NCBI RefSeq assembly: GCF_902459505.1
Contig: NC_047101.1
Location: forward strand, 15,504,705-15,568,704
DNA from: Geotrypetes seraphini
Taxonomy: Eukaryota > Chordata > Amphibia > Gymnophiona > Dermophiidae
Reading direction: 5' to 3'
Length of the DNA stretch: 64,000 nucleotides
The notes beneath the pieces are model-generated. The model worked only from the letters and a program-made list of their open reading frames with translations, was not told where the DNA came from and did no database searches. Shown in pieces: positions 10,916-22,190 of this stretch (position 1 is its first letter; each line of letters opens with the position of its first letter). The translations under genes were made by a program, and so were the position numbers.

Positions 10916-10929
10916 CTTCTCATCAACCC

Positions 10930-11110
10930 CCTCCCCTTTATTTTTATTTTTTTTTACAAAGCCGCGTTAGGCTTTTTTATCGCCAGCCATGGCGGTATTG
11001 GCTCAAACGCTCAGGAATTCTATGAATGTCTGAACTAATATTACCACAGTCGGTGATTTAAAAAAAAAAAAAAAAAAAAGAAGACTAGCACGGCTTTGTA
11101 AAAGGAACCC
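10930..11110. mobile_element. Degraded foldback MITE (GCTTTGTAAA family)
   Basis: TTTACAAAGCCGCGTTAGGC on one side faces GACTAGCACGGCTTTGTAAA on the other. It is a relative of the element at 39536-39683. Confidence 0.55.
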
Positions 11111-11188
11111 CAAATATTTAAAAATGTATCTGTTACTATATAATTTCTAATAACTTCATAGGATGCTCCTCTAGGCACAGAATAAGTA

Positions 11189-11552
11189 CAGTAAAAGCTT
11201 AGTTTGCAAGCATAATTTGTTCCGAAAAAAATGCTTGTAATTCAAAACACTCGTATAGCAAAGCGAATTTCCCCATAAAAAATAATGGAAACTTCACGAC
11301 TGCAAAACTTTAATACAAAATACTGTATGTACTTGTATTGTAAGACCTCGCTAATTTAGAACAGTCGCATCACTTGCAGCGTTGGAGAGAGAGAAGAACC
11401 TTCGGCTCAGTTCTGATGATGTGACGCGTATATACTGTATGTACTCGTATTGCAAGGCATTGCTTGTATATCGAGTTAAAATTTAATAAAATGTTTTGCT
11501 TGTCTTGCAAAACACTTGCATAACAAGTTACTTGCAATCCAAGGTTTTACTG
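11189..11552. mobile_element. Mariner-like non-autonomous element with TA duplication
   Basis: The inverted ends CAGTAAAAGCTTAGTTTGCA and rc CAGTAAAACCTTGGATTGCA are flanked by TA on both sides. About 364 bp with no coding capacity. Confidence 0.8.
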
Positions 11553-11555
11553 TAC

Positions 11556-13233
11556 CTGTATATAATATGTAAACATGCCGCGTTACCTCCTACCTATTAG
11601 AGATATCTCTACACAGGCCATCGCTTCCCTCACCAAACTTATAAACGATGCTCTAACATCGGGCCTTTTCTCCTCCGAAATGGGACATATTGCACTAACC
11701 CCTCTACTGAAAAAGACTGACCTTGACCCCTCTATTCCCTCTAATTACCGTCCAATAGCAAATATCCCTCTCCTAACCAAGATGTTAGAATCCATCATAT
11801 CCACTCAACTCTCATCCTACCTAGAAAGATTCTCTATTCTCCTACCCCACCAATTCGGCTTCAGACCCAATTTCACCACCGAATCCCTATTAGCCTCACT
11901 AATCTCTAAGGTACAACAACTTCATTCTCGCAACAAGTTCGCTGTACTTCTACAATTCGACCTCTCCACAGCTTTCGACGTCGTCCTTCATGATATCCTA
12001 ATCTTCCAACTCTCTGAAATAGGCATAAGTTCCACAGTCCTAGACTGGTTCTCGAAATTCCTATGCTTACGCTCCTACACCGTTAACATAAACGGTACCT
12101 CATCCCCTCCCTGGAAGCCGATATGGGGAGTCCCGCAAGGCTCACCCCTCTCTCCTATCCTTTTCAATATTTACATGTCCTCTTTGAAACTCCTTCATCT
12201 ATCCCCCCTGGAAACTCTCTACACCTATGCTGACGATATCCTCATCCTCCTTGAGACCGACTCGAACCTCACTAACCTCGCTGAGAACATATCCGCATGT
12301 ATAATGAACCTTCAATCCTGGGCACATTCTCTACAAATGAAATTGAACGAGTCCAAAACAAAACTACTTTGGCTCGGCCCAATATTAGGTCATTTACCCA
12401 CCTCCATCCCATTATCTTCCGGCTCCACTCTTCAGCTTGAGTTTTCAAGCAAAGTCCTTGGCATCATCATAGACTCCTCTCTCTCCTTCAATGACCATCT
12501 CAACTTCTTGGTAAAAAAATGCTTCTTTAGTCTTCATATGCTGAGGAAAGTGAGATCGTACTTTCATCATTCTCACTTCGTCGTCCTTGTTCAATCCACC
12601 ATCCTCTCTAGACTGGATTATTGCAACTCCATCTATTTAAGCCTAACTAAAAAAAAACTCCATAGACTTCAGCTAATCCAGAATGCCGCGGCCAAGCTTA
12701 TTTTCGCTAAAGGCAAGTTTGACCACGTCTCCCCACTCCTGTCCAAACTTCACTGGCTCCCAGTTCACTCCAGAGTCCTCTTTAAATGTGCCTGTTTAGC
12801 TTTCAAGATCCTACATGGCATCCTTCCTCCCGTTATCCCACTCTTCTGGAACTCCTCTTAACCCTAATTCCACTAGATCCTTCAAAAAACTGAAACTATC
12901 ATTCCCCTCTGCAAAAGGTTTATCCCGCATAGGAAAACTAGGAACATCCCTCCCCTTTAGAACCACAGAACTCTGGAACAACCTCACATCCCCGCTCAGA
13001 ATTTCAAGCTCCCTCCAATCCTTCCGCAAACACCTGAAAACTTGGCTCTTTTCAAAAATCTAACACCTCCCGCTTTTTGGTACCCTGTCCCTCTTTATCT
13101 TCCTAGCTCCTTTCCTATAACCCTTCATTGTAGCTCCTTTTCAACCTAACCCTGTAAACCGTGCCGAGTTCTACGCTTGTGGAGATGGTGCGGTATACAA
13201 ACCTAAGGTTTAGTTTAGTTTAGTTCTTGGTTT
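11556..13233 (+). mobile_element. L2-type LINE, reverse-transcriptase part nearly intact
   Basis: A 428-codon open frame (11575-12861) carries the RT motifs in order: NYRPIANIPLLTK (about residue 57), HQFGFRP (92), LLQFDLSTAFD (125), GVPQGSPLSPILFNIYM (185) and YADD (218-221). It then has SRLDYCNSIYL and LHWLPVHSRVLFK. A frameshift near 12850 moves the end to the frame 12815-13063 (TTELWNNLTSP, SFRKHLKTWLFSKI). The 3' end is TGTAAACCGTGCCGAGTTCT plus a TTTAG repeat. The endonuclease part is missing. It is the best-preserved LINE here. Confidence 0.92.
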
Positions 13234-13449
13234 TGACTGTAGAATTTCTAACTTGAACCAGATAAATACTGATGCAGATCTCTGCCCAACCTAGCATATG
13301 CTTAGGATTGCCATGTTATGTACTTTTAATGTATCTGTGCAGCATTGAAGTGTTGACTTAAAAGGTTACAATAATCTGAATTTCTGGGTATCTTGGTTTG
13401 TACTATAATCCAAATCTTCTTTGTTTCTGCAACTGTCTTTTAATGTTAG

Positions 13450-13749
13450 GCAAATTTGAAGATAAAGAAGATAAAGTGCCAAAGCTCGACCATTTGAACA
13501 ACTTGGGCTTCATGTGCAGTTTGAACTTGGTCATAGATAAGAAAGAGTTGCTGAAAATGGAGCTTCTGGTCTTGGAATGTTTCAACTGGAACCTGTGTCT
13601 GCCCACTCCAGCACACTACATCGATTACTACCTCCTGGCCTCTGTTGGAAGTAATGACCTGCACAATGGATGGCCTATCACCTACCTGGCCAAAATCAAG
13701 ATCTTCATGGAGAAGTACACCCACTACTTCCTGGAGGTTTCTTTGCAAG
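13450..13749 (+). CDS. CCNJL: CCNJL internal exon (cyclin box core)
   Basis: The acceptor AG ends at 13449 and the donor GTATGC starts at 13750. The exon is exactly 300 nt, phase 1 in and phase 1 out. It encodes [17 protein letters not shown], then [20 protein letters not shown], then [20 protein letters not shown] and [10 protein letters not shown]-like sequence (here [10 protein letters not shown]). The KxExLLxxEL...FxWxLxxPT pattern is the typical end of the first cyclin fold. It lies about 390 bp downstream of a nearly intact L2-type LINE. Confidence 0.95.
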
Positions 13750-13911
13750 GTATGCCAAGTTGTCTTGCACTGAGATAGCGAGGGACTTCAAAAGACATGT
13801 ACATGTGTAATCGATATCGCTTTTTAAAAAAATTCCTAACGGTTTTAGAACTAGATTCACGTTCCGATCCGTGGCCGGGGGGCTGATTCACAGTGTCCTC
13901 ATGCAAATGGA

Positions 13912-14171
13912 AACATAGAACATGATGGCAGAAAAAGGCCACGGCCCATCTAGTCTGCCCACACTAATGGCCCACCCCCTAACTACCTCCATGAAGAGAT
14001 CCCACATGCCAATCCCATCTTTTCTTAAAATCTGGCACGCTGCTGGCCTCAATTACCTGTTGTGGAAGATTATTCCAGCGATCAACCACCCTTTCGGTGA
14101 AGAAATATTTTCTGGTGTCGCCATGAAATTTCCCACCCCTGATTTTCAACGGATGCCCTCTTGTTGCCGTG
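13912..14171 (-). mobile_element. CR1-type LINE 3' end
   Basis: On the plus strand it reads ACATAGAACATGATGGCAGA, TGGCCCACCCC and AGAGATCCCACATGCC, the reverse of the LINE tail seen at 2022. A degraded C-terminus reads back to 14171. Confidence 0.7.
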
Positions 14172-14226
14172 GGTCCTTTAAGGGCATCCGTTGAAAATCA
14201 GGGGTGGGAAATTTCATGGCGACACC
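14114..14226. repeat. Perfect 46-bp hairpin from a LINE fragment
   Basis: The arms 14114-14159 and 14181-14226 are exact reverse complements with a 21-base loop. The arm sequence is the C-terminal coding part of the CR1 copy it overlaps. Confidence 0.95.
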
Positions 14227-14647
14227 AACTGACTGCACGGATCGCTCTCCAGCGATCCCGATGCATGCGCAGACCATCTTTTTTTTTTTTGCTTTACGTC
14301 TTTCTTTTTTTTTTTTTTTAACTTCGTGAGCCCGTGGTTTTAACCACAGGCTTGCACTGCGGGGGAATGGCAGGAGAGTCGGGGCAGAGAGTCGGAAAGG
14401 ACCTGAGCGACTGGTCCTTAGCAGTCGCTTATTTTTCAATCGGCCAACCCAGTTGGTGTCCGTCCTTTTTTTTTTTTTTTTTTTTTTTTAGTAAATCGCT
14501 GCCTGCCTGTATTTGCATGCCATTCCCCCCTCATTTTCATGCTCGGATCGGGAGTAAGGTTAATGAATCGGGTCGGGGTCAAGACATGATCGACAAAAAT
14601 AGTAAAATGTGGCTCTAGCATGTGTGACTTCTCTTTTCCATGTGATA

Positions 14648-14943
14648 CCGTATATACTCGAATATAAACCGAGATTTTGGGTCCAAAAAAAATTGTGTGG
14701 TAGGAGAAAGGTGTTAGATTTGGCTGGGATGGGAGATGGGGCATCCCTCATATCCTGGACCACCGGGTCCTGCTGCAGGCCTAGTGGAGGCCTGCAAGGC
14801 TTCGGGAGGGAGGAGGGACAGGGTGTAGAGCCTGGCAAGAGAGGGCACTTGAATATTAATCCCCCGTCATATATTCGAGTCAACCATTTTCCCTCCTGTT
14901 TTGGGGGGAAATGAGGTTTCGACTTATATTTGAGTATATACGG
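14648..14943. mobile_element. Mariner-like MITE with TA duplication
   Basis: The ends CCGTATATACTCGAATATAA and rc CCGTATATACTCAAATATAA are flanked by TA. 296 bp, non-coding. Confidence 0.85.
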
Positions 14944-15229
14944 TAATCACTGAAGGGAACACAATCTCCAATGTGATGCAACTACTCCTCTTGCAATAAT
15001 ATAACCTTCCTTTATAATGTGCTGTAACTCTTTCCCCCATTGTAACAGTGTAACCTTCCTCTGACATGATGTAACTGTTTCCCCATGATACTGGATGGGC
15101 CTCTTGTTTTTGTAAATCGCCTTGAAGCTGTACTGGATAAGTGCGATTTAAGAAGTCCTGATTAGATTAGATTATTTTTTGGATGTATAACTTTCTTTCT
15201 TTTTTTTTTTTAATCCCTGCTTCATGAAG

Positions 15230-15389
15230 ACCATGCTTTTCTTGGTTTCCGTCCATCCGTGGTTGCTGCAGCCTGCATTAGTGCCTCTCGCATCTGTCTG
15301 CAGATTTCACCATCCTGGACTACGCAACTGCAGCTTTTAACGGCTTACTCTCTGGAACATCTCGCTGTGTGTGTTGACCTGCTGCTTAT
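15230..15389 (+). CDS. CCNJL: CCNJL internal exon (second cyclin fold)
   Basis: The acceptor is a T-rich tract ending CATGAAG at 15229; the donor is GTAAGC at 15390. The 160-nt exon encodes DHAFLGFRPSVVAAACISAS, RICLQISPSW and LLTAYSLEHLAVCVDLLL. This matches the C-terminal cyclin fold of J-type cyclins. DH at the exon start is the CCNJL-type continuation of FLEVSLQ. It leaves a split codon AT|G at the donor. Confidence 0.93.
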
Positions 15390-15996
15390 GTAAGCATCAT
15401 CCAAGCATCTCCTCTGCCATCTGTCCCATTGGGTTTCAAGATTCAAAGTCCTTTTTTTTTTGGATTGCTTCTTAAACCTTCAGAGCTTCTACGCATCCAC
15501 ATTTTTGGAAATAGCCAGGAAGCCTGAACTGGTCAGTCAAATCATATTGATCAATGAAACAATGAAGTCTTTGAGCATTACTCTCTTGGAGTAAAGAAAC
15601 CACCATTAAGAGTACTATAAGATTACAATAGGCATTGCAACAATTGGTTAGAATTAGATTTTTTTTTTTTAATGTAGAATATATTTATTTTCAGCAGTGT
15701 GATGGTGTGTTGTGTTGATAAAGGGATTTGGGGTTGTGTTGAGTGTTAAGGAGAGCAGTTGAGGGAGAGTAGACTAAAGGGGAAAGGTAAAGGAACAAAA
15801 ATGTATGCTTTGTTACTATTTGGGATTTCCCATATTGGAGACATTAGGTTTGTCAAAGAGGATGGGGGCTGAGAGGAAGAATTAGACCATTTCCCCACTG
15901 TAAGATTTGCTTGTTTTGTTCCTAATTGGTTCCGTCACATTCTAGCCTGAAGGTTTCTCATTTTTTTGCCATCCAATCCTTTGTGGTAAGTCACTA
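15390..15996 (+). other. CCNJL intron, possible L1-like tail
   Basis: Intronic. A T run at 15659 followed by AT-rich sequence may be a minus-strand L1 3' end. Otherwise nothing is recognised. Confidence 0.35.
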
Positions 15997-16479
15997 CCAT
16001 GTTTCCCTGAAAATAAGACAGTGCCTTATATTAATTTTGGGTCCAAAAAACACACTAGGGCTTATTTTCGGGGACGTCTTATTTTTTATTCATTTACAAA
16101 AATCATCTTTCCCTTCCCCTCCTCTACCCCAAATCTTCCTCTTTCCTCCCCCCCCCCCCGCCCTATGCATCATTCCTCACTGCTCACCTATCCCGCTGTG
16201 CAGCAGAACCCCACCGACCCTCCCGCCGTGAGAATGACGTACCTCCACTCCAAGGCCTCTTAAAGCAGCAGGGGTGGGGGTTAAGGAATTGACGAGTCTG
16301 ATTTTTTTTTTCAGCACCAATGTCAGGAATGAAGTCATGGCGTGTCGGGGGACGTTTGGGGGGGGGGGGGTCGATCATAACCAGGGTTTATTTTTGGAGT
16401 AGGCCTTGTGTTAGGAGCATCTTTAAAAATCATGCTAGGGCTTATTTTCGGGATAGGTCTTATTTTGGAGGAAACGAGG
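15997..16479. mobile_element. Non-autonomous DNA transposon (GTTTCCCTGAAAATAAG family)
   Basis: The ends CCATGTTTCCCTGAAAATAA and rc CCTCGTTTCCTCCAAAATAA are flanked by TA. Inner repeats read GGGCTTATTTTCGGG on both sides. 483 bp, non-coding. Confidence 0.8.
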
Positions 16480-16483
16480 TATA

Positions 16484-17860
16484 TTTTTATTTTTTTTTTA
16501 ATTCTTTATTGATTTTCAAACTACAAATGGGAAATGGGGTATTAAAACTTTTTTTTAAACTAGTGTCATCCTAGCTGCCTTGTATATACCTGTAGTGCAT
16601 GTTGGAACTACTTGATTTTTATCAGATTGGTAATATTGTATTCTAGTGGGAACATCTCAGGAGGGTTGAGTTTACTTATAGACCTATGATTTTGGTTATC
16701 TATGAACCTATAGTGTTCTTTTGTCAGCAGGCTTGATTCATAAGGCATTTCCATCACATGTAAAGTCTCCTTTTCTTTCCACATTCTCCAGCATGGAGGA
16801 GAAATGTCTCTCTTGAAGACTCTACATCTTAGTTGGGGTCAAGAGATGCTCTCATGAGGGTCTTGAATTGTGTTTTATTTTAGTGTAGTCGCAAAAGAAC
16901 ATCTGTGGGTGAATTTATGGATTTATTTCCATTGGCCCTCCTTTAGGGATCTTAAAACCAATTCTGTCCATTAATATATGGGAAATTTCGTCCTCTGAAC
17001 ATTCTGCACTGTTTAGCTTGTGTAGTTGGGCTATAGGAGGATAGAACGACCTCAATTAGTTCAGAAAAAGAGAAACGATTTTATATTAAGATTGAGCTGC
17101 TCTCATAATATTTGAGGTGTGTCCAACCCTCCCCCCCCCCACCACCACCACCACCAGTACCTCTTAAAAGAGAATTGACTTGCAGAAACCATTTTCTGTT
17201 AATTTCCAGTATGCTGGTTTAGGGTTGAGGTAGTATATTTAGTTGCTTTTGTTTACTGTAGTTTAAGGTTGGGATTAGAGACGTGAATTAATTTGTTTAG
17301 TTTCATTTTTTTTTTACTCCCAAACAGGAAAACTCTGAAATTTTGTTTTTCTTTCTCTTGTCATCAATTTCTGTGCACTATTGCTCAAATAGCTTTACTG
17401 GCGACATTGCTTCCAAAAGAAAAAAAAAATACCCTGAATATACCCAAAAAATCCCAGGATTGACACAGGAAACAAAACAAAACATCCTTTAAAAAAAAAA
17501 AAAAAAATAGAATTGTTTTTCATTGTGTCCTTGGTCTTCTTTCTTAACTAGTTAAATATTGAGCACTTTATTTTTAGGAAGAAGGTCTTGGAGTATCTTG
17601 GTATCAAATTGAACTTGGGGATAATTGTCCTTCTTACTAGGTACTAGTTGGGCCAGCCAAGTCACCGGAGGGTTTTCCAAGCATCTAATTCCTGTTGGAT
17701 TGTTTCTAATTTGACTGTGTAATTAAGGTCATAGAGGTATGCTAGATTTTTGAAGATGTGGATTCTCAGGTACTTTTAATGATGGTTTCTTTACTCCAAA
17801 AAGACATATTTATAGAATATCTGATATGCAGGACAGTGCCAGGCTTTTGATTTTTCTTTT
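16484..17860 (-). mobile_element. Decayed L1-type LINE (ORF2 C-terminal part and 3' end)
   Basis: It begins with a T run (poly-A on the minus strand). Near 17600-17800 the minus strand translates with scars to KYLRIHIFKNLAYLYDLNYT and TIQQELDAWKTLR. This is the KYLGI...L..LNY......I..DL..W segment of L1 ORF2. Confidence 0.7.
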
Positions 17861-18100
17861 TTTTTTTTTTCTTTCAGAATTTGCCAATTTCCTTCAGCAG
17901 ATTTTTGGGTTTGGGATGCCCATGTGTATGTCATCTTATTGTTGCCTTCGTAAAGAATGAGGGGGAGGGAAAATTTTATAGGAGATTATCTTGGTTTGTC
18001 CTTGCCGTGTTTAGGGACAAGTATGTGTTGGTACTTGGTATGATGCAATATTACAATCTATCCTATCTATCCATTCATTCAATACTGTTCTCCCAGGGAA

Positions 18101-18262
18101 GATCAGAATGGTTTATATGAATTTATTCAGGTACACAAGCATTTTTCCTGTCTGTCCCAGTGGGCTCACAATCTGATGTCAATAGGGTTACAAGGAGCAG
18201 CGTGGGTTTTGAACCCACAACCTCAAGAGTGCTGAGGCTGTAGCTTTAACCACTGAGGCATA
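18101..18262 (-). mobile_element. tRNA-derived SINE
   Basis: Minus strand: box A side GTGGTTAAAGCTACAGCCTC, GTTGTGGGTTCAAAACCCAC, CTCCTTGTAACC and the tail AATAAATTCATATAAACCAT. A shortened copy of the family at 3155. Confidence 0.75.
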
Positions 18263-18331
18263 CTATGAACTTTTTATCTTGTTGGGTACACTGGGTGGAC
18301 CCTATGGATCTTTATCTGCCATCATCTGCTG

Positions 18332-18895
18332 TGTCGTGAAATTTGAAGCCTGAACCAGAGGAGCTAAGCAAAACAATATTAATATTGACTAAAGTGAAGA
18401 GCTAATCATTTTAAAGTGTATACGAGTGTTCTCGGTTCACAAGCCGGTGAAACCACCCAGCCGCCTCCAATGAGGCAATTTGGTAGACCTCAACTCATAC
18501 GGGTATGGTCATCAAGACATCTCTGGACCTCGTAATGTGTTGCTTTGTGCCATAAATAAAGCAATGTTCAAAATTTAAAAAAAAATCCTCTGTGGATAGA
18601 TTAAATATTAAATGTGAATTTCATTGATGAAAGTCTCCCAAATTCTTAATGTTTAATAATATCGCTCATCTGTCACCAAACACACCGATTGTACATAGAA
18701 ATATGAAAATACAGCTCTTATATGATAATGCCGTTAGCACTTATCTAATGTGTAGTTAACACGGCATAAGAGCCAAGTGTACCGTGCTCCGTGCAGTCCA
18801 AATTCTCAGGTTCAGTTCCTCTGGTTCAGGCTTCAAATTTCACGACAGTCTACATATATACCAAAATAATTTTTGTTTTGTACAATCTAGAAATG
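18332..18895. mobile_element. DNA transposon family C copy 1 (CCNJL intron)
   Basis: The inverted ends are TGTCGTGAAATTTGAAGCCT and rc of the same at 18828-18847. Homology with copy 2 runs on to about 18895. The inside holds GGTATGGTCATCAAGACATC, AATAAAGCAATGTTCAAAAT and an inner dyad around GATAATGCCGTTAGCAC. Non-coding. Confidence 0.82.
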
Positions 18896-19139
18896 AGACG
18901 GACTCTATATCTGTCCTTTTCTTGTCTAATTTTCCTCTGAAAGCATACTAGGTCTTGCAAGCCTAATTAATCTAGAAGGTTGCGGAATAGATGGTACTCA
19001 TACCTACTTTTTCCCTGTCATATTGTTGGAGACGTATAAAAATCTTTTCCTAGTTATGCCTCCCCTCCAAATATCAACAGAATGATCTCGTGGCAGTTTT
19101 GTTGCAAGATCTCTTATCTCTTTGTGCCTTTCTTGTCAG

Positions 19140-19572
19140 GGCTCATGATAACGATGCCAAAGAAGCCGATAAAGCGAAGAGTCATTCGACAACGTTGCCA
19201 GATCATCAGCAAATGTCACGTCCAGGCTCTCGCCAGTCTCCAGCTCAACTACAATTCCAGCAGTCCAGTCACGAGCCCCTGACGAGCGCACAGCCATCCC
19301 AGTTCCAGTCTCCGGTTCAGGATCTGTGCTCGGCTTACCGCGACACTTTGCAGGCCCATGGTCGGTCTAACAGTATCCAGACGGGCAGCTCGGTGCAGCC
19401 TTGTTTGAGCATGCAGGATGGCCTCCAGTCTGCTGTGAAGACGCTGCCCATCCAGAGGCCTGTCGCCATGCAAGTTGCTATAACGGAGACCCGGCGCTGC
19501 GTATCTACAACCTATGGCAGCAGTTATTTAAGCGGACACCATTCTTACACTGAAGGATGTTTTGACCGATGA
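19140..19572 (+). CDS. CCNJL: CCNJL last coding exon with stop codon
   Basis: The acceptor TTGTCAG ends at 19139. The exon carries the last 144 residues: MAHDNDAKEADKAK, a Gln/Ser/Pro-rich low-complexity tail (QQMSRPGSRQSPAQLQFQQ), then QFQSPVQDLCSAYRDTLQAH and a C-terminus ending TTYGSSYLSGHH...CFDR with TGA at 19570-19572. The tail blocks are conserved in CCNJL and separate it from CCNJ. The exon lies about 245 bp after a 560-bp DNA transposon in the preceding intron. Confidence 0.94.
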
Positions 19573-19650
19573 CATGATAAGAACATTTATGGAATTCATT
19601 CTAGAATTGATTTGGGGGGGATGCTATAGGATGGACATAGTGAAGATTTG

Positions 19651-20068
19651 GGGCCAGATTCTAATAACGGCTCTGTAAGTTAGGTGGCGTTAGTTGTCCT
19701 AATGCCTCCTAACTTGTTTTGATTGGTTCAGTTGGTGCAGTAATTGACTGCTGATTAAAACCCAATTAAAATGCCATATTTTTTTATTAAATGGAGGTTT
19801 TAAGGGCGCCTTCAAAACTAGCACCACACCATTCTCCCATCTGAGGTCGCTGTGGCCATGGTTAACACCGGCAGTGGCCTTGGGAGCCTCCTTAGCCCCG
19901 ATTCTCGTGAAAGATAGATGCCGGAAATGTGGGTCTTTTAGAAACCTTGCTCTACATTTCACGTAGCTGCGATTCTGCAAATGGTTGCTTTTAGGTGATT
20001 GACACACAAACGGCGCTGTGTTTGGAGGTGCCACTTGATAATTGCGCTGTTTACAGAATCCTGCCCTT
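19651..20068. mobile_element. Harbinger-like element in the CCNJL 3' UTR
   Basis: The ends GGGGCCAGATTCTAATAACG and ...ACAGAATCCTGCCC are inverted. It is related to GGGCTAGATTCA elements at 32619 and 42597. It starts 79 bp after the CCNJL stop. Confidence 0.6.
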
Positions 20069-21204
20069 TTTTTGGGGGCGGGGTAGAAATTGATTGCAGC
20101 TTTTATAACCCCACCAAATGTCTTTTAAAAAAAATATTTAAGTGCATTTTTACCACAGGTATTAAGAGTCTTTCAACTGGAGTGCTTTTAAAAGAGTTAA
20201 AACATGAAAAGCAATAACGCATACCTCCAGTGGGATGAAACGCTGTGTTAGAAACCTTCCAGATGGTGAATTTAATAAAGATGTGAAAATAAGGCAAAAT
20301 ATACAGTATATAAAAATAAAGCATTTCAAACTTTATTCATCTCAGCAAAATAAAGGATAAAGGTTCTGGGTGAAACTAATTTTGAAGGTTAATTCAAGCA
20401 TTAAGACGTGAAGAGTTCCATTCTGAAATAATATTTTTTTTTCCTAAGCCTCTTGAAATAGATATATGCATTTTTTTAAAAATAAACTTTTACTTAAAGT
20501 TGGAATCCTTTTTATTTGAAAGAGAAGAGATGGGAGGTTGAGATGATTTTTTTTTTTCCCCCCATATCTCCCACATCAATAAACGTATGACTCTGAAACT
20601 TACCTCATAGCCTCAAAGGAAAAAAATGAACAAACCTTGCCAGTTACGTGGCTGCTGTTGGGAGTTCAAAACCTGAGCGTGATCTTGCCTTAAAATGTGT
20701 TGCGTTTATTTTATTTTTTTTAAATCATTTAACAGTCAGAATTTATTGGAAACATCATTTCAACTATTGATAAAATTGGAAAAATCATGCTGACAGTCTG
20801 GAAGCTGGTTTTTATAAGCTGCTGCCTTAAGTGACTTAAAACACTTTTTTTTTTTATTTTTAGAAAACTTTTTGTTTACAATTTATATCAGGGATTTGGT
20901 GCTACTTACTTGAAACAAAATTCCTTGAGAGGAAAAGAGAGAACTGCCTGTCTCTAGGTTTCTGGAAGACAGATGATTATAAAGGGAGGTTTAATGTACT
21001 TTATTGCTAATGTAAAATGCTTATTCACTACAGATTATGTCAATGTCTTTTGAAATGCATTGTATTTAATGGATATGTATTTCTCCTTTTGTCTTTGTTA
21101 ACTTATTTTGTGTGTGACAGAAGTTCTCATTTGCTAAGTGGTGAAGTCGCAATCTAGAAGTGATTTTGGAACAAGAACCCAATTCAAAAGAATGTAAAAA
21201 AAAC

Positions 21205-22190
21205 TAAACAAAAATTATTTTGGTATATATAGAAGCTGTCCTGAAATTTGAAGTCTGAAGCGGAATTAAAGAAAAGAATATTAATATGGGCTAAAGTGAA
21301 GAGTTCATAGACAAAATTGCGCGAGACAACTGAGCGCAAGGTTGACGGCGTGCCGAAGAAAAGCACTATTTTAAAGGGTTCTGAAGGGGGGTGTTGGTGG
21401 GGAACCCCCCTGTTTTACTTAACAGACATTGCGCTGGCATTGTGGGGGGTTTGGGGTGTTGTAACCCCCCTCATTATACTTGAAACCGAACTTTTTGCCT
21501 GTTTTTTAGGGAAAAAGTTCAGTTTTAGGTATAATGTGGGGGGTTAAACCCCCCCACAACGCCAGCGCAATGTCTGTTAAGTAAAGTGGGGGGGTTCCCC
21601 CCCGTCGGAGCCCTTTAAAATAGTGCTTTTCTTCGGCGCGCCGTCAACCTTGCGCTCAGTTGTCTGCGCGCCGTTGTCTCGCGCGATTTAGTCCCGTCAC
21701 CAAAGTGAAGTGCTAATAATTTTAAATTGTGTATGAGGGTCCTCGATTCACAAGGCAGTAAAATCACCCAGCCTCCTCCAAATTGGTATACCTCAACCCA
21801 TACGGGTATGGTCATTAAGAACATCTCTCTGGACCTCTCATAATATGTTGCATTGTGCTATAAATAAAGCAATGTTCAAAATTCAAAAAAATCCTCTCTG
21901 GATAGGCTAAATATTTCATTGACGAAAGTCTCCCAAATTCTTAATGTTTAATATCAATCATCTGTCGCCAAACACACTAATTGTGCATAGATATATGAAA
22001 ATAAATCTCTTATATGATAATGCCATTAGCACTTATCTAATGTGTAGTTAACACGACATAAGAGCTGAGCGTACCGTGCTCCGTACAGTCCAAATGCTCA
22101 GGCTCAGTTCCTCTGGTTCAGGCTTCAAATTTCACGACAGCCTCCATGTGTACCAAAAGAATTTTTGTTGTTTCGTACAATCTAGAAGTG
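21205..22190. mobile_element. DNA transposon family C copy 2, with nested foldback
   Basis: It matches 18332-18895 on both sides of the foldback at 21302-21701. The terminal inverted repeats run about 80 bp: CAAAAATTATTTTGGTATAT on the left is the reverse complement of sequence near 22150. It lies in the putative CCNJL 3' UTR. Confidence 0.82.
21302..21701. mobile_element. 400-bp foldback DNA transposon, copy 2, with 9-bp target duplication
   Basis: AAAGTGAAG at 21293-21301 and 21702-21710 flanks the element. Copy 1 of the host transposon has a single AAAGTGAAG at this point (18383-18395 region). The arms match the element at 2719-3154 in the opposite orientation. Confidence 0.92.

Larger units (their letters stand above)
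13848..14620. mobile_element. Composite of DNA transposon pieces around a CR1 tail
   Basis: Outer parts (ACTAGATTCACGTTCCGATC, TGCATGCCATTC, GCTCGGATCGGGAG) resemble the GATTCA-ended element at 32619-33253. Inside lie a minus-strand CR1 3' end (13912-14171) and a perfect hairpin (14114-14226). Homopolymer T runs occur at 14278 and 14466. Confidence 0.55.

Noticed and set aside
10921-11110. Recent foldback in the CCNJL intron
   Set aside because: The arms are too diverged and interrupted by A and T runs; kept only as a degraded relative.
13403-13748. Minus-strand frames over the CCNJL exon at 13450
   Set aside because: Shadows of the plus-strand exon, which has proper splice borders and a cyclin-box sequence.
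1772-19572. Calling the cyclin CCNJ rather than CCNJL
   Set aside because: The C-terminus (DLCSAYRDTLQAH, TTYGSSYLSG, CFDR) and the DHAF exon start fit CCNJL, and the neighbours FABP6 and PWWP2A are those of CCNJL.
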